DNA from: Telopea speciosissima
Taxonomy: Eukaryota > Streptophyta > Magnoliopsida > Proteales > Proteaceae
Direction: 5' to 3'
Length of the DNA stretch: 64,000 nt
NCBI RefSeq assembly: GCF_018873765.1
Contig: NC_057923.1
Span: forward strand, 58,832,593 to 58,896,592
Shown here piece after piece: positions 10,150 to 22,075 of the stretch (its first letter is position 1; every line of letters begins with the position of its first letter). The position numbers were made by a program, and so were the translations under genes. Under the pieces are notes generated by a model. That model did no database searches, was not told the origin of the DNA, and worked only from the letters and a program-made list of their open reading frames with translations.

Positions 10150-11547
10150 AAAATTTTGACGCTATCAAATCATGACCCATTTTATGGTTGTTTCTTCCTT
10201 CCCCTCTTTTTGATATATCATCATTTGTTAGTTGTTTCTCCCTCCTTGGCTTTTGATGTATTATCATTTGATTGGTTGTTTCGGTCTTTTGTTTTGGATA
10301 TCCCAGGCTTGTTTCACTCACAAAGATAAAAAGGATTTTCTTATTGCCATGTTTCAAGGTACCAAATAATTTAGGGAAAATCACACCCCTCTCCTGTATT
10401 TTGCCCTAATTAGACCACCTCCCTTATGTTTTCAACAATTACGTGAACCTCCTCTACAATTTACGGTATGTTATAAACGGCCCCAGTCCGTTCTTGTGTC
10501 TCTGTTAACTCTGATGACATTAGTAAGGGTTAACTCATTTAATCCCCAAAATACCATTATAGAGCATAAAATTACTTTTTTATCCTTTATTAAAAAATTA
10601 GGGAAAACTTAGTTCTTAATTACTGATTTTTTTTTTTTTTGGGGGTAGAACTTAATTACTGATTTTACTACTCAATAAATAGGAATCGGTATCAGTATTA
10701 GTGACTTCTAAGATCACAAACTCAGATTTGTGGGCGATTTCAGAAATCAAACAACAGGTTAACATAATCAGCCAGAGGGGGTACAAGTGTAATTGTTGAA
10801 TGGCCTTCTTAATTGGCCCTACATTCTTTTCCTCCTAGGGTTGTTTATGCCAGCCGGATTGGTTTCCTCGTATATCTGGCGTCTCAGGTGGTTCTTACGA
10901 CTCCTCTTTTGAAAAACTAGCGTTGCGAGCTAAGATCACCTGAACGTATTTGCATATTATATCTATAGACAGGTGATGACATTTGTCCTTTTTATTTTCA
11001 TAACTGGAGTTTTAGATCAACTTCCCATATTCGTAAAAATTCACATACAATTTTGTGACGATACATGTCCTTTCACTTCCAAAAAATGCCTCTCTATGCC
11101 AGTCATATACATTAAAAATGTTTAGACTTGGATTTGAGACGAAAGTTTGTTGCTACCCGGGTTGCATGAATGTTCCTGCTATCCAGTTCACATCCAAAGA
11201 AATGGAATCTAAAAAGGTATTTTGAAAAATATAAAAACCTAAGAAAGTATTTGTGAAACCCAAAGGGAAAGTGAATTATTTCATTTCTTTGGTTGCATGC
11301 CTGAGTAACAGGAACAACCCTACAACTCGACAGTGCACCACACTTAATAATCCAACTGTCCACCCAACACTTAAAAAGATGAAAAGTTTTACAGTTGAAT
11401 TCTCAAGCGTGGTGCACTATCAGGATGACAATCTATGTCATCACAAAACCGTACATAAAGAATCGATACACTGCACATTTGGGGAACTAATCTAAACTTG
11501 CATAAAATGCTTTTCCATGCACTTTTATTGGCACCAAATGGGACAGA
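10150..11547. other. Intergenic, one possible decayed inverted-repeat element
   Basis: The stretch from about 10377 (GGGAAAATCACACCCCTC, TTTTCAACAATTACGTGAACC) pairs loosely with GTACAAGTGTAATTGTTGAA near 10780-10800 in reverse, suggesting a decayed Mutator-type foldback. I see no coding signal in the remainder up to the LTR element. Confidence 0.4.
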
Positions 11548-11632
11548 TGTCATGTTAAATCCGTGCCCAAAACCCGGTTTGAAACGCGATCTGACCACCG
11601 GTCTGGTTTAAACCTTTTGTGTAGAACCAAGA

Positions 11633-11845
11633 GTGGAGTACGCTCGTGAATTGTGGGTCATAATACTCAAGCCATCACACGAGATTATCAACCGCGAAAC
11701 AGGGGAAGTCCTCGAGGAAAGATCCACCATCAGAGAAAGGGGGAAAATCGTCCACGAAAGCATATTCTTGGAATTCCCTTATGATAGGGATCCGCGGGGC
11801 CCGCACTTGAATCGCCCTTATCCACTTGGCGATGATTGGGAGTAA
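11633..11845 (+). CDS. Conserved 70-residue ORF in the left LTR
   Basis: The frame begins MEYARELWVIILKPSHEI and ends YPLGDDWE. The product is highly charged with no membrane segment. The same frame in the right LTR differs by one residue (Asn to Asp). I recognise no domain. LTR identity alone explains the conservation, so this is not evidence of function, and expression is unknown. Confidence 0.3.
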   Translation: MEYARELWVIILKPSHEIINRETGEVLEERSTIRERGKIVHESIFLEFPYDRDPRGPHLNRPYPLGDDWE

Positions 11846-12294
11846 GTCACTATCCGAATAATTCATGCCTATGCATGACCATTAATAAGCATAAGAACTA
11901 GAATGGGCTTGGGCTTAGGAGCTTAGTCTCTTTCTAATTGTAACTAGAACTTAGGACATGGGCCATGGGCCATGGGCCCAAGTGGATCCAATGGCCCAAT
12001 GACTTAAACTAGACCTTGGGCTTATACCTAACCAAACAAGCTCCTAAACAAATGGACCTAAGGACTTGAGACTAACCAAACAAGACCTAATGCCTAGATG
12101 GGTTATTAAAGACCCAAAACTACTATTCACCTCACATTTCAATCCTAAATCGTGGAGAGGAGAGGAGAAAAAGAAAGAAGAAGAAAGAGAAGAAGAAAGA
12201 AGAAGAAGAAAGAAGGAGAAAGAAGAAGAGGAAGAAGGAAGGAGAAGGGGGAAGTATGGTGGAGCACAAGCTATCATCATCAACCATTGGTGAG

Positions 12295-12332
<38 letters not shown>

Positions 12333-12837
12333 TCTCTTTCCCTAATTCTATTACCTAGGGTTTGAATTGGTTGAGCACACCTTGAGTGCTCCATCTACTC
12401 AATTAGAAGAGCCATTAATGGCAAATCCTTGATGTTTAACTATGAAGCACCTAACCCTACCTTAAACCCATTCACCCTTCTCCATTTATGAACCCTAAGT
12501 TGGGGATTTACCTCCATTTATGGGTTTTACCAACCCTCATGGAAGACCGTAGATGTGTGGGTTTGAGGGATGTTAAATAACATTGATTAAAGACCCTTTC
12601 AAAACCCCAATACCCAAACCCATGAGTTTTCTTTTCATATGTATTTTAATGGAGGAAAACCTAATCGATCATGGGGTTTACAAATCCATGTTGGGTGTGT
12701 GTTATGGCACCTTGGTTGGAGTTGTTCTCATGGCCAAAGAGACCCCTAAAAAACCCCAAAGAATACCCCATTTTAGCCCAAGACTTTGGGGCTGCAAAAC
12801 CATTCTCGGAATGGCATGAACAGCAAGACTGGCACGT

Positions 12838-13075
12838 GGACAGGCACATGCAAGTGCCAGTCCCTGAGAAATTAGATCTGCCGGTGGGAAGTCTGAGAGG
12901 GACAGGCACATGGACAGGCACATGCAAGTGCCACCCGAGAAAGATTTGCGTGGGAGGTCCGAGAGGGACAGCACATGGACAGCACATGCAAGTGCGTACC
13001 CCGAGAACCTAGATCTCCGGTGGGAAAGTCCGAGAGGGACAGCACATGGACAGGCACATGGACAGCACATGATAT
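12838..13075. repeat. Tandem repeat array in the left LTR
   Basis: Three to four units of about 70 bp are each built from GACAGGCACATG, CAAGTGCCAGTCCCTGAG and GCCGGTGGGAAGTC. In this copy several units lack single G or C residues that are present at 18479-18722. Confidence 0.8.
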
Positions 13076-14221
13076 AGCCTTGCTGTATGTGCCGGTCCCC
13101 TATTTTAGCCTTGTTTGATAACTTATGGGGCCCAACTCTTCTAGCCCTAAGGCACTAATCTCTCCCCACGTTGTACACTCTCTTTAGGTTGACTGACCCG
13201 GCTCGGGGGCGTATTAGTACGTGGGACAGTGTACTTGGCATCGAACGTCGATTTGAAGAGCTCCGTATTGACGATTGACTGAGAATCAGGTGAGTGAGTT
13301 AAGCAAACGTCTTAATTTATGGAATGTTTGTGTGTCATGTCTTGCGAATGTCATTCATGCATGTGTACTATAATATATAATTATTAGTAAGATATAGGAC
13401 GATATAAATGTTTAGATGTTGATAGGACTTTACATTCTTGTCTTGCGATATTATTTATTTTACTGCACTATGGTGCGAATGGTGTTGGATTTAGTTATGG
13501 GACTCGGGTGCCGGTTGGGCTTGGACCGAGGATTCCATAATATGGACTCACTCATGGCATGTAGATCTAGGGCTTCAAGCGGGATCCAAGTGCCGGTGGG
13601 TCTTGGGCTTGAGATTGCCGTACTTGAAATTGCATTAGAGTTGTCCATTGCATTAGGTGGAAACGGGATGGTGACCGACCGACTGCCTTCGGTATTCACA
13701 TCTCGTACTTGTATACGTACGTATGGGCTAGAGGGGCGAGAGGATAGCCGGCCGACCGTATTTCGGTATCTATGGACTCGGCCTCTGGCCTATGCACATG
13801 CGTACCTCACTCATACAATAGGTGAATACTGGCTAGGATAAATGTTTACCCAGTACTATGACCCTTACCGACAGGGGGTTAGGTGTCGGTCAAATCCGTG
13901 GGTTCCGACCGTTATTCGGGTATACCCACCCGGGAAGTTCGGGCGCCAACCGTATTTTGGGCCGAACGCCAGGACGGGATTTGACTCGGGGGTTTGCGTA
14001 TATCTCTTGGTGGAGACCGGTCAGCGAGGCTTCAGCGCGACTCGGGTTTGTCATCGCCGGTATACCATCCGTTTATGGTACCGATGTCGGGGATGCTACC
14101 TAAGGTGTTGCTATAGTACTATACCTGACTTAGTTGTGTGTTAGGTGGATAACAATAAAACTATACATCATCATTCATTCATGTAGCATGATTGTAAATT
14201 GTATGTGATGTACGGTCTACC

Positions 14222-14506
14222 TTGGTGGTATGGGACACCTTGGTATCCTTCCATCATGTATGGTTTGCAGTCAACCCCATTCATTATTATTATTGTGTAT
14301 GCTTGTGTGGCTTAGCCACTCATTGGGCTCAGTTGGAGCTCACTCCTCGAGGAAACATATTTTTTTTAGTTGATTCAGGTACATTCGAGCATGACGGCAC
14401 GGAGTTCAAGACTCCTGATGAAGGTCATGAAGAGTGGTGGACTTTGAAGTATGAGGATCATGGACCGGAGTGCTACTGTGAGATGTGTTCCACGAGGGAA
14501 CAGTGA
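14222..14506 (+). CDS. Conserved 94-residue ORF in the left LTR
   Basis: The frame runs from MVVWDTLVSFHHVWF to CEMCSTREQ and is identical in the right LTR. Its C-terminal half (EHDGTEFKTPDEGHEEWW, then CYCEMC) is acidic with a C-X-C-X2-C cluster. The sequence TTTTTTTAGTTGATTCAG before GTACATTCG also resembles a 3' splice site, so this could be leader sequence rather than a gene. No family is recognised. Confidence 0.3.
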   Translation: MVVWDTLVSFHHVWFAVNPIHYYYCVCLCGLATHWAQLELTPRGNIFFLVDSGTFEHDGTEFKTPDEGHEEWWTLKYEDHGPECYCEMCSTREQ

Positions 14507-14857
14507 TTCTTGGCTGGTGGCCATCTTTTGTTACACTTTGATAAACTATTTTCTGATTCAAAGGTGTATTCTTTTATTCCTTTCTTGATAAGTGTATTTA
14601 TTATACAGTGATAATACATAGATCCTGATTAGAACCCATTGATATGAAAGGGTAAATTTGAATAGACAATATTTTATATGCTATCACCTAGCTTCTGCTA
14701 ACTCTGATGTTATTAATATTAATCCTTTCCTTTTACCTATTATTTGTCGTTGTGAATGAGTTAGTCTTGGGTCTTGCATCGGTGATGAGGTGGTTAGAGA
14801 GCGTATTGGTATGCTCCAGTTGCATTCCCGTGGTTCAGGGATGGGGGTGTGACAGCT

Positions 14858-14869
14858 TGGTATCAGAGC
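14858..14869 (+). promoter_or_regulatory. Primer-binding site (initiator tRNA-Met)
   Basis: TGGTATCAGAGC, three bases after the left LTR, is complementary to the 3' end of plant initiator tRNA-Met, the standard minus-strand primer for many plant LTR elements. Confidence 0.95.
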
Positions 14870-15479
14870 GTGATGCTCTACCTCATGGACTAACTCAGTG
14901 TTCACACGACCCGATTTACTCTAAATTAGGGTTAAATATTAAAAACTTTATCCACAAACAAGAATTGATAGAACAAGGGAGAATATACAAATTTTACTGA
15001 TAGAACATAAACCAGTTTAGAAATGAAGAAATGATGAGAAACTACATACTAAACCCTAGGAGTAAAAAATAAAAATAAAAATAAAAAAAATAAAAAAAAA
15101 AGGATATACACTTAAGTTTATGAGGGTAAAGTCATGAACAATGATGTAAAATATAATGATAATTGGGATTAGCCTAACCATAAAGAGCTATTGTATATAT
15201 TAGGAAAATTTATACATCATAGGATTGTTGTTGCATAAGCCCAACGACTTCAAGATACACCAATACCAATCAAGAACTGGGGCTCTTGGTCTACCAAAAA
15301 AAAAAATGTTGTGGTTAGGCACATTACGAATAACATTTTGAATAGAGAATCATACCATAAGCAAGTGTAGGAACGGGAAGAAGCTTACACATTGAGATGG
15401 ATTAGCAAATAGCTAATTTATACAAAAGAAAAGCTCACCTGAGCCTTTTCACAAACACCTCAAACCCATCACCTAGGCA

Positions 15480-15714
15480 TTCGTTGCTACAACTGCAACA
15501 AGCGGGGGCATATGTCCAAGACTTGCTCGTACAGTAAGCCCGTGTATATGTCAAACCTGCAGGCCATCGGTCCCATGCAACCCCAGGGGAGTGTATTCAA
15601 CATGCCTGCAGATGAGGCAGAGTCATCATCAGGCGCAGTGGCAAGTACCTTACCTAACTCACTAACGCTTAGCATTCATTATTTTTCTTACATTGTTAGC
15701 ATGACAATAAGGTA
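15480..15714 (+). pseudogene. Gag fragment with zinc knuckle
   Basis: The reading frame shows CYNCNKRGHMSKTC (CX2CX4HX4C, intact) followed by a short Met/Ser-rich tail. This is the nucleocapsid knuckle of a gypsy-type Gag. The capsid region before it (14870-15480) is not recognisable, and the protease and reverse transcriptase that should follow are missing. Confidence 0.8.
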
Positions 15715-15719
15715 AATTT

Positions 15720-16830
15720 CATTGCATCAGGTACCTTATGTCTATACCTATCACCTGTGCATGTATTATTGATTTTAGAGTTGACGACTCAATTTAGTCA
15801 CCCACAGTTGTTAGTTGTAATTCCAACTTGCGTAAGCTAGCTGTCGGTGAGAGACTCTTCGCAGGACTTGTTACGTAGGCTAATGATTAGGTGGAAATTA
15901 TCTTTCATTTTTCTCGTGGCCTCAGTGACTGGCCCGGGCTTTCTTTGGGAACCACCTAGAAATTTTGAGTATTGGTCCTAAGTACCCTTGGGTAAGCCTA
16001 TGGCCCTACATGTCTCTCAGGAGAGCCATTTTTAGGACTTGTTGGTAAATCTATCGGGAATGCTGGGATTGGCTTGGTGTATGGGCCTGGTACGTTCAGG
16101 GACCTTGTCCAGTAGGAAACCCCAGAATTGTGTCTAGATTCTGAAGGGACGGTGAAAAATATATATATATAGGCACGTAGTTAAATCTCGATATGTCTAT
16201 ACACCCACGAACCGATGGATATCTAGAAAGGATAATTTAGGACGGATGCTAGGAGGTATGGATTATATCATGTAGTTGGAAGAGAATGATAGATCTAGCA
16301 ATTTAAGTTGATGAACAGTACTATATCGGGTGTTAGTGTAGCCAAGTGCGTCAAGAACAAAAAGGAATTGGAACTGAATGATTCGATAAAACTTTGCTCA
16401 ACAATAGATATGAGTGGAGTAATGGGTCCTGAATGTCCCCTCCGTTATTGGGAGTGAACAGAGGGATTCCATCAATATTCCAATTCATTCTAAAGCTGAG
16501 TTAGGTATTGGAGGATCGAAAGTGAAAGTCCTCATAGAAAAAGCCAGGTAAGCAAAGTAGTACAGCCTTGTGTCATTCAACCCAAAATTTTTGGAGTACA
16601 GATACTGGACGAAGTATATGGAAATAGTTGCATCTCTCTATTTCTAGAAGTATAAGCTCAGAGTTTGATTTTCACTGGGTCCTTATATACACTGGACTTT
16701 ATATTAACTAAATCGGAATTGATTTATACCATTGTGTAAGGTGGATACTATTAGAGGACAAATCAATACAACTTAGTTTAAGCTAAATAACTAAGCAGTC
16801 CTGGAGCAGAAGTTGAGCACAGTTTTAACC
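15720..16830. other. Degenerate interior of the LTR element
   Basis: I find no open frame or recognisable pol motif. The sequence looks like scrambled or heavily deleted internal region, with a short AT microsatellite near 16163-16171. Confidence 0.4.
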
Positions 16831-17182
16831 CCTCTATCCGGAACTATCCAATACCATTTAAGCAAAGCCAATGTGGTGGCAGATGCACTTAGTAGGAAAT
16901 CACAAACCCTTCCTTGCCAGCTTTAACAGTCAATGAGCAGCTTATAGAGGAAGCCAGAAGAATGGGGTTGGAAGTGTTAATTGATGATGCTACTATGTTA
17001 TTTTTCGCCCTGACAGTACAACCCTCATTGGCAGAGAAGATTAAGGAAGTCCAACCTACCGATGCAGAGTAATCTCATTGATTAAAGGGGCATCTTGTTA
17101 ATGAGAAGGCGAAGTGCGGTCGAAGTATCCTCACCTATGCCGATACCTAGGTACGTCTCAATTTCGAGGACGAAATTCTTAT
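16830..17182 (+). pseudogene. Pol remnants (RNase H end and C-terminal tail)
   Basis: Translating across about 16845-16905 gives YHLSKANVVADALSRKSQ, the signature at the end of the Ty3/gypsy RNase H domain (usually YxPGKANVVADALSRK). Near 17155-17182 the sequence encodes NFEDEILIRWGG, like the C-terminus of gypsy polyproteins just before the polypurine tract. Integrase is deleted between them. Stops are present (for example after PCQL). Confidence 0.8.
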
Positions 17183-17195
17183 AAGGTGGGGAGGA
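17183..17195 (+). promoter_or_regulatory. Polypurine tract
   Basis: AAGGTGGGGAGGA lies immediately before the right LTR and is the plus-strand primer of reverse transcription; the T at 17187 is the only non-purine. Confidence 0.85.
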
Positions 17196-17935
17196 TGTTA
17201 AATCCGTGCCCAAAACCCGGTTTGAAACGCGATCTGACCACCGGTCTGGTTTAAACCTTTTGTGTAGAACCAAGAGTGGAGTACGCTCGTGAATTGTGGG
17301 TCATAATACTCAAGCCATCACACGAGATTATCGACCGCGAAACAGGGGAAGTCCTCGAGGAAAGATCCACCATCAGAGAAAGGGGGAAAATCGTCCACGA
17401 AAGCATATTCTTGGAATTCCCTTATGATAGGGATCCGCGGGGCCCGCACTTGAATCGCCCTTATCCACTTGGCGATGATTGGGAGTAAGTCACTATCCGA
17501 ATAATTCATGCCTATGCATGACCATTAATAAGCATAAGAACTAGAATGGGCTTGGGCTTAGGAGCTTAGTCTCTTTCTAATTGTAACTAGAACTTAGGAC
17601 ATGGGCCATGGGCCATGGGCCCAAGTGGATCCAATGGCCCAATGACTTAAACTAGACCTTGGGCTTATACCTAACCAAACAAGCTCCTAAACAAATGGAC
17701 CTAAGGACTTGAGACTAACCAAACAAGACCTAATGCCTAGATGGGTTATTAAAGACCCAAAACTACTATTCACCTCACATTTCAATCCTAAATCGTGGAG
17801 AGGAGAGGAGAAAAAGAAAGAAGAAGAAAGAGAAGAAGAAAGAAGAAGAAGAAAGAAGGAGAAAGAAGAAGAGGAAGAAGGAAGGAGAAGGGGGAAGTAT
17901 GGTGGAGCACAAGCTATCATCATCAACCATTGGTG

Positions 17936-17973
<38 letters not shown>

Positions 17974-20497
17974 TCTCTTTCCCTAATTCTATTACCTAGG
18001 GTTTGAATTGGTTGAGCACACCTTGAGTGCTCCATCTACTCAATTAGAAGAGCCATTAATGGCAAATCCTTGATGTTTAACTATGAAGCACCTAACCCTA
18101 CCTTAAACCCATTCACCCTTCTCCATTTATGAACCCTAAGTTGGGGATTTACCTCCATTTATGGGTTTTACCAACCCTCATGGAAGACCGTAGATGTGTG
18201 GGTTTGAGGGATGTTAAATAACATTGATTAAAGACCCTTTCAAAACCCCAATACCCAAACCCATGAGTTTTCTTTTCATATGTATTTTAATGGAGGAAAA
18301 CCTAATCGATCATGGGGTTTACAAATCCATGTTGGGTGTGTGTTATGGCACCTTGGTTGGAGTTGTTCTCATGGCCAAAGAGACCCCTAAAAAACCCCAA
18401 AGAATACCCCATTTTAGCCCAAGACTTTGGGGCTGCAAAACCATTCTCGGAATGGCATGAACAGCAAGACTGGCACGTGGACAGGCACATGCAAGTGCCA
18501 GTCCCTGAGAAATTAGATCTGCCGGTGGGAAGTCTGAGAGGGACAGGCACATGGACAGGCACATGCAAGTGCCAGTCCCTGAGAAAGATTTGCCGGTGGG
18601 AGGTCCGAGAGGGACAGGCACATGGACAGGCACATGCAAGTGCCAGTCCCTGAGAACCTAGATCTGCCGGTGGGAAAGTCCGAGAGGGACAGGCACATGG
18701 ACAGGCACATGGACAGGCACATGATATAGCCTTGCTGTATGTGCCGGTCCCCTATTTTAGCCTTGTTTGATAACTTATGGGGCCCAACTCTTCTAGCCCT
18801 AAGGCACTAATCTCTCCCCACGTTGTACACTCTCTTTAGGTTGACTGACCCGGCTCGGGGGCGTATTAGTACGTGGGACAGTGTACTTGGCATCGAACGT
18901 CGATTTGAAGAGCTCCGTATTGACGATTGACTGAGAATCAGGTGAGTGAGTTAAGCAAACGTCTTAATTTATGGAATGTTTGTGTGTCGTGTCTTGCGAA
19001 TGTCATTCATGCATGTGTACTATAATATATAATTATTAGTAAGATATAGGACGATATAAATGTTTAGATGTTGATAGGACTTTACATTCTTGTCTTGCGA
19101 TATTATTTATTTTAGCACTATGGTGCGAATGGTGTTGGATTTAGTTATGGGACTCGGTGCGGTTGGTCTTGGACCGAGGATTCCATAATATGGACTCACT
19201 CATGGCATGTAGATCTAGGGCTTCAAGCGGGATCCAAGTGCGGTGGGTCTTGGGCTTGAGATTGCCGTACTTGAAATTGCATTAGAGTTGTCCATTGCAT
19301 TAGGTGGAAACGGGATGGTGACCGACCGAGCGCCTTCGGTATTCACATCTCGTACTTGTATACGTACGTATGGGCTAGAGGGGCGAGAGGATAGCCGGCC
19401 GACCGTATTTCGGTATCTATGGACTCGGCCTCGGCCTATGCACATGCGTACCTCACTCATACAATAGGTGAATCTGGCTAGGATAAATGTTTACCCAGAT
19501 ACTATGACCCTTACCGAGCGGGGTTAGGTGTCGGTCAAATCCGTGGGTTCCGACCGTTATTCGGGTATACCCACCGGGAAGTTCGGCGCCAACCGTATTT
19601 TGGGCCGAACGCCGGGACGGGATTTGACTCGGGGTTTGCGTATATCTCTTGGTGGAGACCGTACACGAGGCTTCAGTAGCGACTCGGGTTTGTCATCGCG
19701 GTATACCATCCGTTTATGGTACCGATGTCGGGGATGCTACCTAAGGTGTTGCTATAGTACTATACCTGACTTAGTTGTGTGTTAGGTGGATAACAATAAA
19801 ACTATACATCATCATTCATTCATGTAGCATGATTGTAAATTGTATGTGATGTACGGTCTACCTTGGTGGTATGGGACACCTTGGTATCCTTCCATCATGT
19901 ATGGTTTGCAGTCAACCCCATTCATTATTATTATTGTGTATGCTTGTGTGGCTTAGCCACTCATTGGGCTCAGTTGGAGCTCACTCCTCGAGGAAACATA
20001 TTTTTTTTAGTTGATTCAGGTACATTCGAGCATGACGGCACGGAGTTCAAGACTCCTGATGAAGGTCATGAAGAGTGGTGGACTTTGAAGTATGAGGATC
20101 ATGGACCGGAGTGCTACTGTGAGATGTGTTCCACGAGGGAACAGTGATTCTTGGCTGGTGGCCATCTTTTGTTACACTTTGATAAACTATTTTCTGATTC
20201 AAAGGTGTATTCTTTTATTCCTTTCTTGATAAGTGTATTTATTATACAGTGATAATACATAGATCCTGATTAGAACCCATTGATATGAAAGGGTAAATTT
20301 GAATAGACAATATTTTATATGCTATCACCTAGCTTCTGCTAACTCTGATGTTATTAATATTAATCCTTTCCTTTTACCTATTATTTGTCGTTGTGAATGA
20401 GTTAGTCTTGGGTACTGCATCAGTGATTCTGGTGGTTAGAGAGCGTATTGGTATGCTCCAGTTGCATTCCCCGTGGTTCAGGGATGGGGGTGTGACA
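17196..20497 (+). repeat. Right LTR (~3.3 kb)
   Basis: Copy of the left LTR. It includes frames 17276-17488 and 19863-20147, matching those at 11633 and 14222, and the tandem array 18479-18722 in a more regular state. Relative to the left copy it lacks bases in the 19140-19680 stretch. Confidence 0.95.
18479..18722. repeat. Tandem repeat array in the right LTR
   Basis: Three full units of about 62-74 bp plus a partial one. Each unit carries one or more GACAGGCACATG blocks, then CAAGTGCCAGTCCCTGAG and a CCGGTGGGA segment. This copy is more regular than the left-LTR array. Confidence 0.85.
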
Positions 20498-20595
20498 TGT
20501 CATCATCTCACTATACGTGTAGGCCCGTCAACATTGCAAAACAACTCGATCATGTGGTTGAATCACGAATCATGTAAATCAACAATTGACCAACT

Positions 20596-21978
20596 TCTTT
20601 ATATAAAAAAAAAGCAAACATACATCCCTCCTGTAGTTTGAAACAATAACAAAACACCCCCTATTTCACTTGTACAAAAAAACCCCTAATGACTCACAGT
20701 GTTAATAAACTATTAGTTTTGTAAGTAAAAAGACTGTTTTACCCTTTTAGTTCAGTGACCTACATGAAGTACCATTTTACCCTTCATGACCTTCTCTCCC
20801 AAAATGAAAATTCCCTATATCGATTTAGGGTTTTGCCTCCACACCATCTCCGACGAAGGTGGCAGACATCTCTGGCGAACATCCCCTAGCCCAGCCACCC
20901 TTCGGAGAAAGTTAGTTTCTCCATCTTCCCTCTTTCTCTGTATGTTATTGTGAAGTTCAAACACCTGAACTGTCTTCAACCTCACGCCAAAACAAAAAAT
21001 TCAAGGGATTCTATTGTTTTTCCACTGCCGATTGAGGCTCTGTCCGACTCCCTACGGCACCCTGAACCCCGGCGAAGACCTACCTCATGCCGGAGAACTT
21101 CAGTCTGGCGACCATGACTGCGTAGAAACCAATCTGTTGAGAATGTTCCCTTTCCTAGGTCTCTTCTTCACCATAGTATGTCTCTGCAATACTTTGTAAT
21201 GTATCATATGCAAACTGTTGAGTAAACACACTGAAGCACTACAACGCATTGTCAAGTTCTAACTCCAGCCAAACCCCCTTTAAGCCCTATTCCTATTCAA
21301 TTCTTATCTTTAAAGTTAAACCTTAAAAATTGAGAGTTCATTTCCTCTTCATCTAGCTGATCCAAGTTGTTTCTCTACTTCTACTTAATTGACAAAACCA
21401 CTCTATGGAGCTGGGTTATTGTGTGATACAGAATGTAAGTGATTGTAAGCAAATGGAGGGAAAGCGTCGTGAAACCACCATCTCTGCCGCCGCCCCCAAC
21501 TCCCCGGAACACTGCTCCTCCTCCTCCTCCTCCTCCTCCGCCGGAGATCTCCTCCACCTCCGAAAATGTGACCCTCCCACCATCGTCGCCCCTAGCAACC
21601 CTTGGTGTTGGGCTTCTTCCAAACATAACCCCTCTATTATTCTTCCATTTCCACCTCCACCCCCAACTCATCATCAACAACAGCATCAGCGTCGTTGGGC
21701 GGCCATGGAAGCCCATGAAATTATTTTTTTTTTTAAACATAATAGCAACAGAAGGGTTTGATCCAAGAATAAAGGTAAAATGGTCCATGGAAAAATTTAA
21801 GGGTAAAATAGAAATTTTAAAAAATTTAACTACAATTAACAGTTTACACTTGATGGTAAGAACTTATTTGTAAACTGCCCACAAATTCAGAAGGGTGCAC
21901 GTAAATAATGAAACTAAGAGAATGTTTTGATATTATTTCAAATTATAGGAGGTGTATGTAATTTACTCAAAAAAAAAA
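20596..21978. mobile_element. Degenerate long-inverted-repeat element (Mutator-like)
   Basis: The left end (ACATACATCCCTCCTGTAGT, AACAATAACAAAACAC, later TTTTACCCTTTTAG) pairs loosely with the reverse of the right end (AGGAGGTGTATGTAA near 21948-21962, TAAGGGTAAAATAG near 21800). The interior 20830-21760 is GC-richer with Pro/Ser-rich frames (for example 21439 onward) that resemble captured host coding or leader sequence, but I recognise no protein. The target duplication was not resolved. Confidence 0.45.
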
Positions 21979-22075
21979 ACAGAAACAATCGAAAACTAGT
22001 TACTCAGTAGACAAAATACATAATGACAAGGATCGTATAGGGATGAAAGAGATGATGATGAACAGAGCATATCAA

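Larger units (their letters stand above)
11553..14854 (+). repeat. Left LTR (~3.3 kb)
   Basis: It begins TG and ends CA. It contains a purine tract (12150-12255), a CT microsatellite (12298-12328), a tandem array built on GACAGGCACATG (about 12838-13075) and two open frames shared with the right LTR. Compared with the right copy it is nearly identical apart from two clusters of one- or two-base indels, around 12930-13075 and 13490-14060. Confidence 0.95.
11553..20497 (+). mobile_element. Ty3/gypsy-type LTR retrotransposon with giant LTRs, internally gutted
   Basis: Two direct repeats of about 3.3 kb (11553-14854 and 17196-20497), both starting TGTTAAATCC and ending GGTGTGACA, enclose a 2.34-kb interior. 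The 5-bp target duplication TGTCA (11548-11552 and 20498-20502) is perfect. A primer-binding site and polypurine tract are at their proper places. The interior keeps only a gag zinc knuckle and scraps of the end of pol, so the element is a non-autonomous deletion derivative. LTR length and initiator-Met primer are compatible with the Del/Tekay chromovirus group, an inference. High LTR identity implies a recent insertion. Confidence 0.95.

Noticed and set aside
12044-12394. Arg/Glu-rich and Ser/Leu-rich frames over the LTR purine tract and CT microsatellite
   Set aside because: Pure low-complexity artefacts in both strands and repeated at 17687-18035 because they lie in the LTRs.
12661-13070. 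Several overlapping Cys-rich frames around the 70-bp LTR tandem array (also 18302-18722)
   Set aside because: Periodic Cys residues come from the GACAGGCACATG repeat read in reverse; frames break where the array has indels.
21381-21873. Pro-rich and Gly-rich frames on both strands
   Set aside because: Considered as a gene, but there is no recognisable domain and the codons follow a CTC/TCC repeat. Kept only as interior of a decayed inverted-repeat element.
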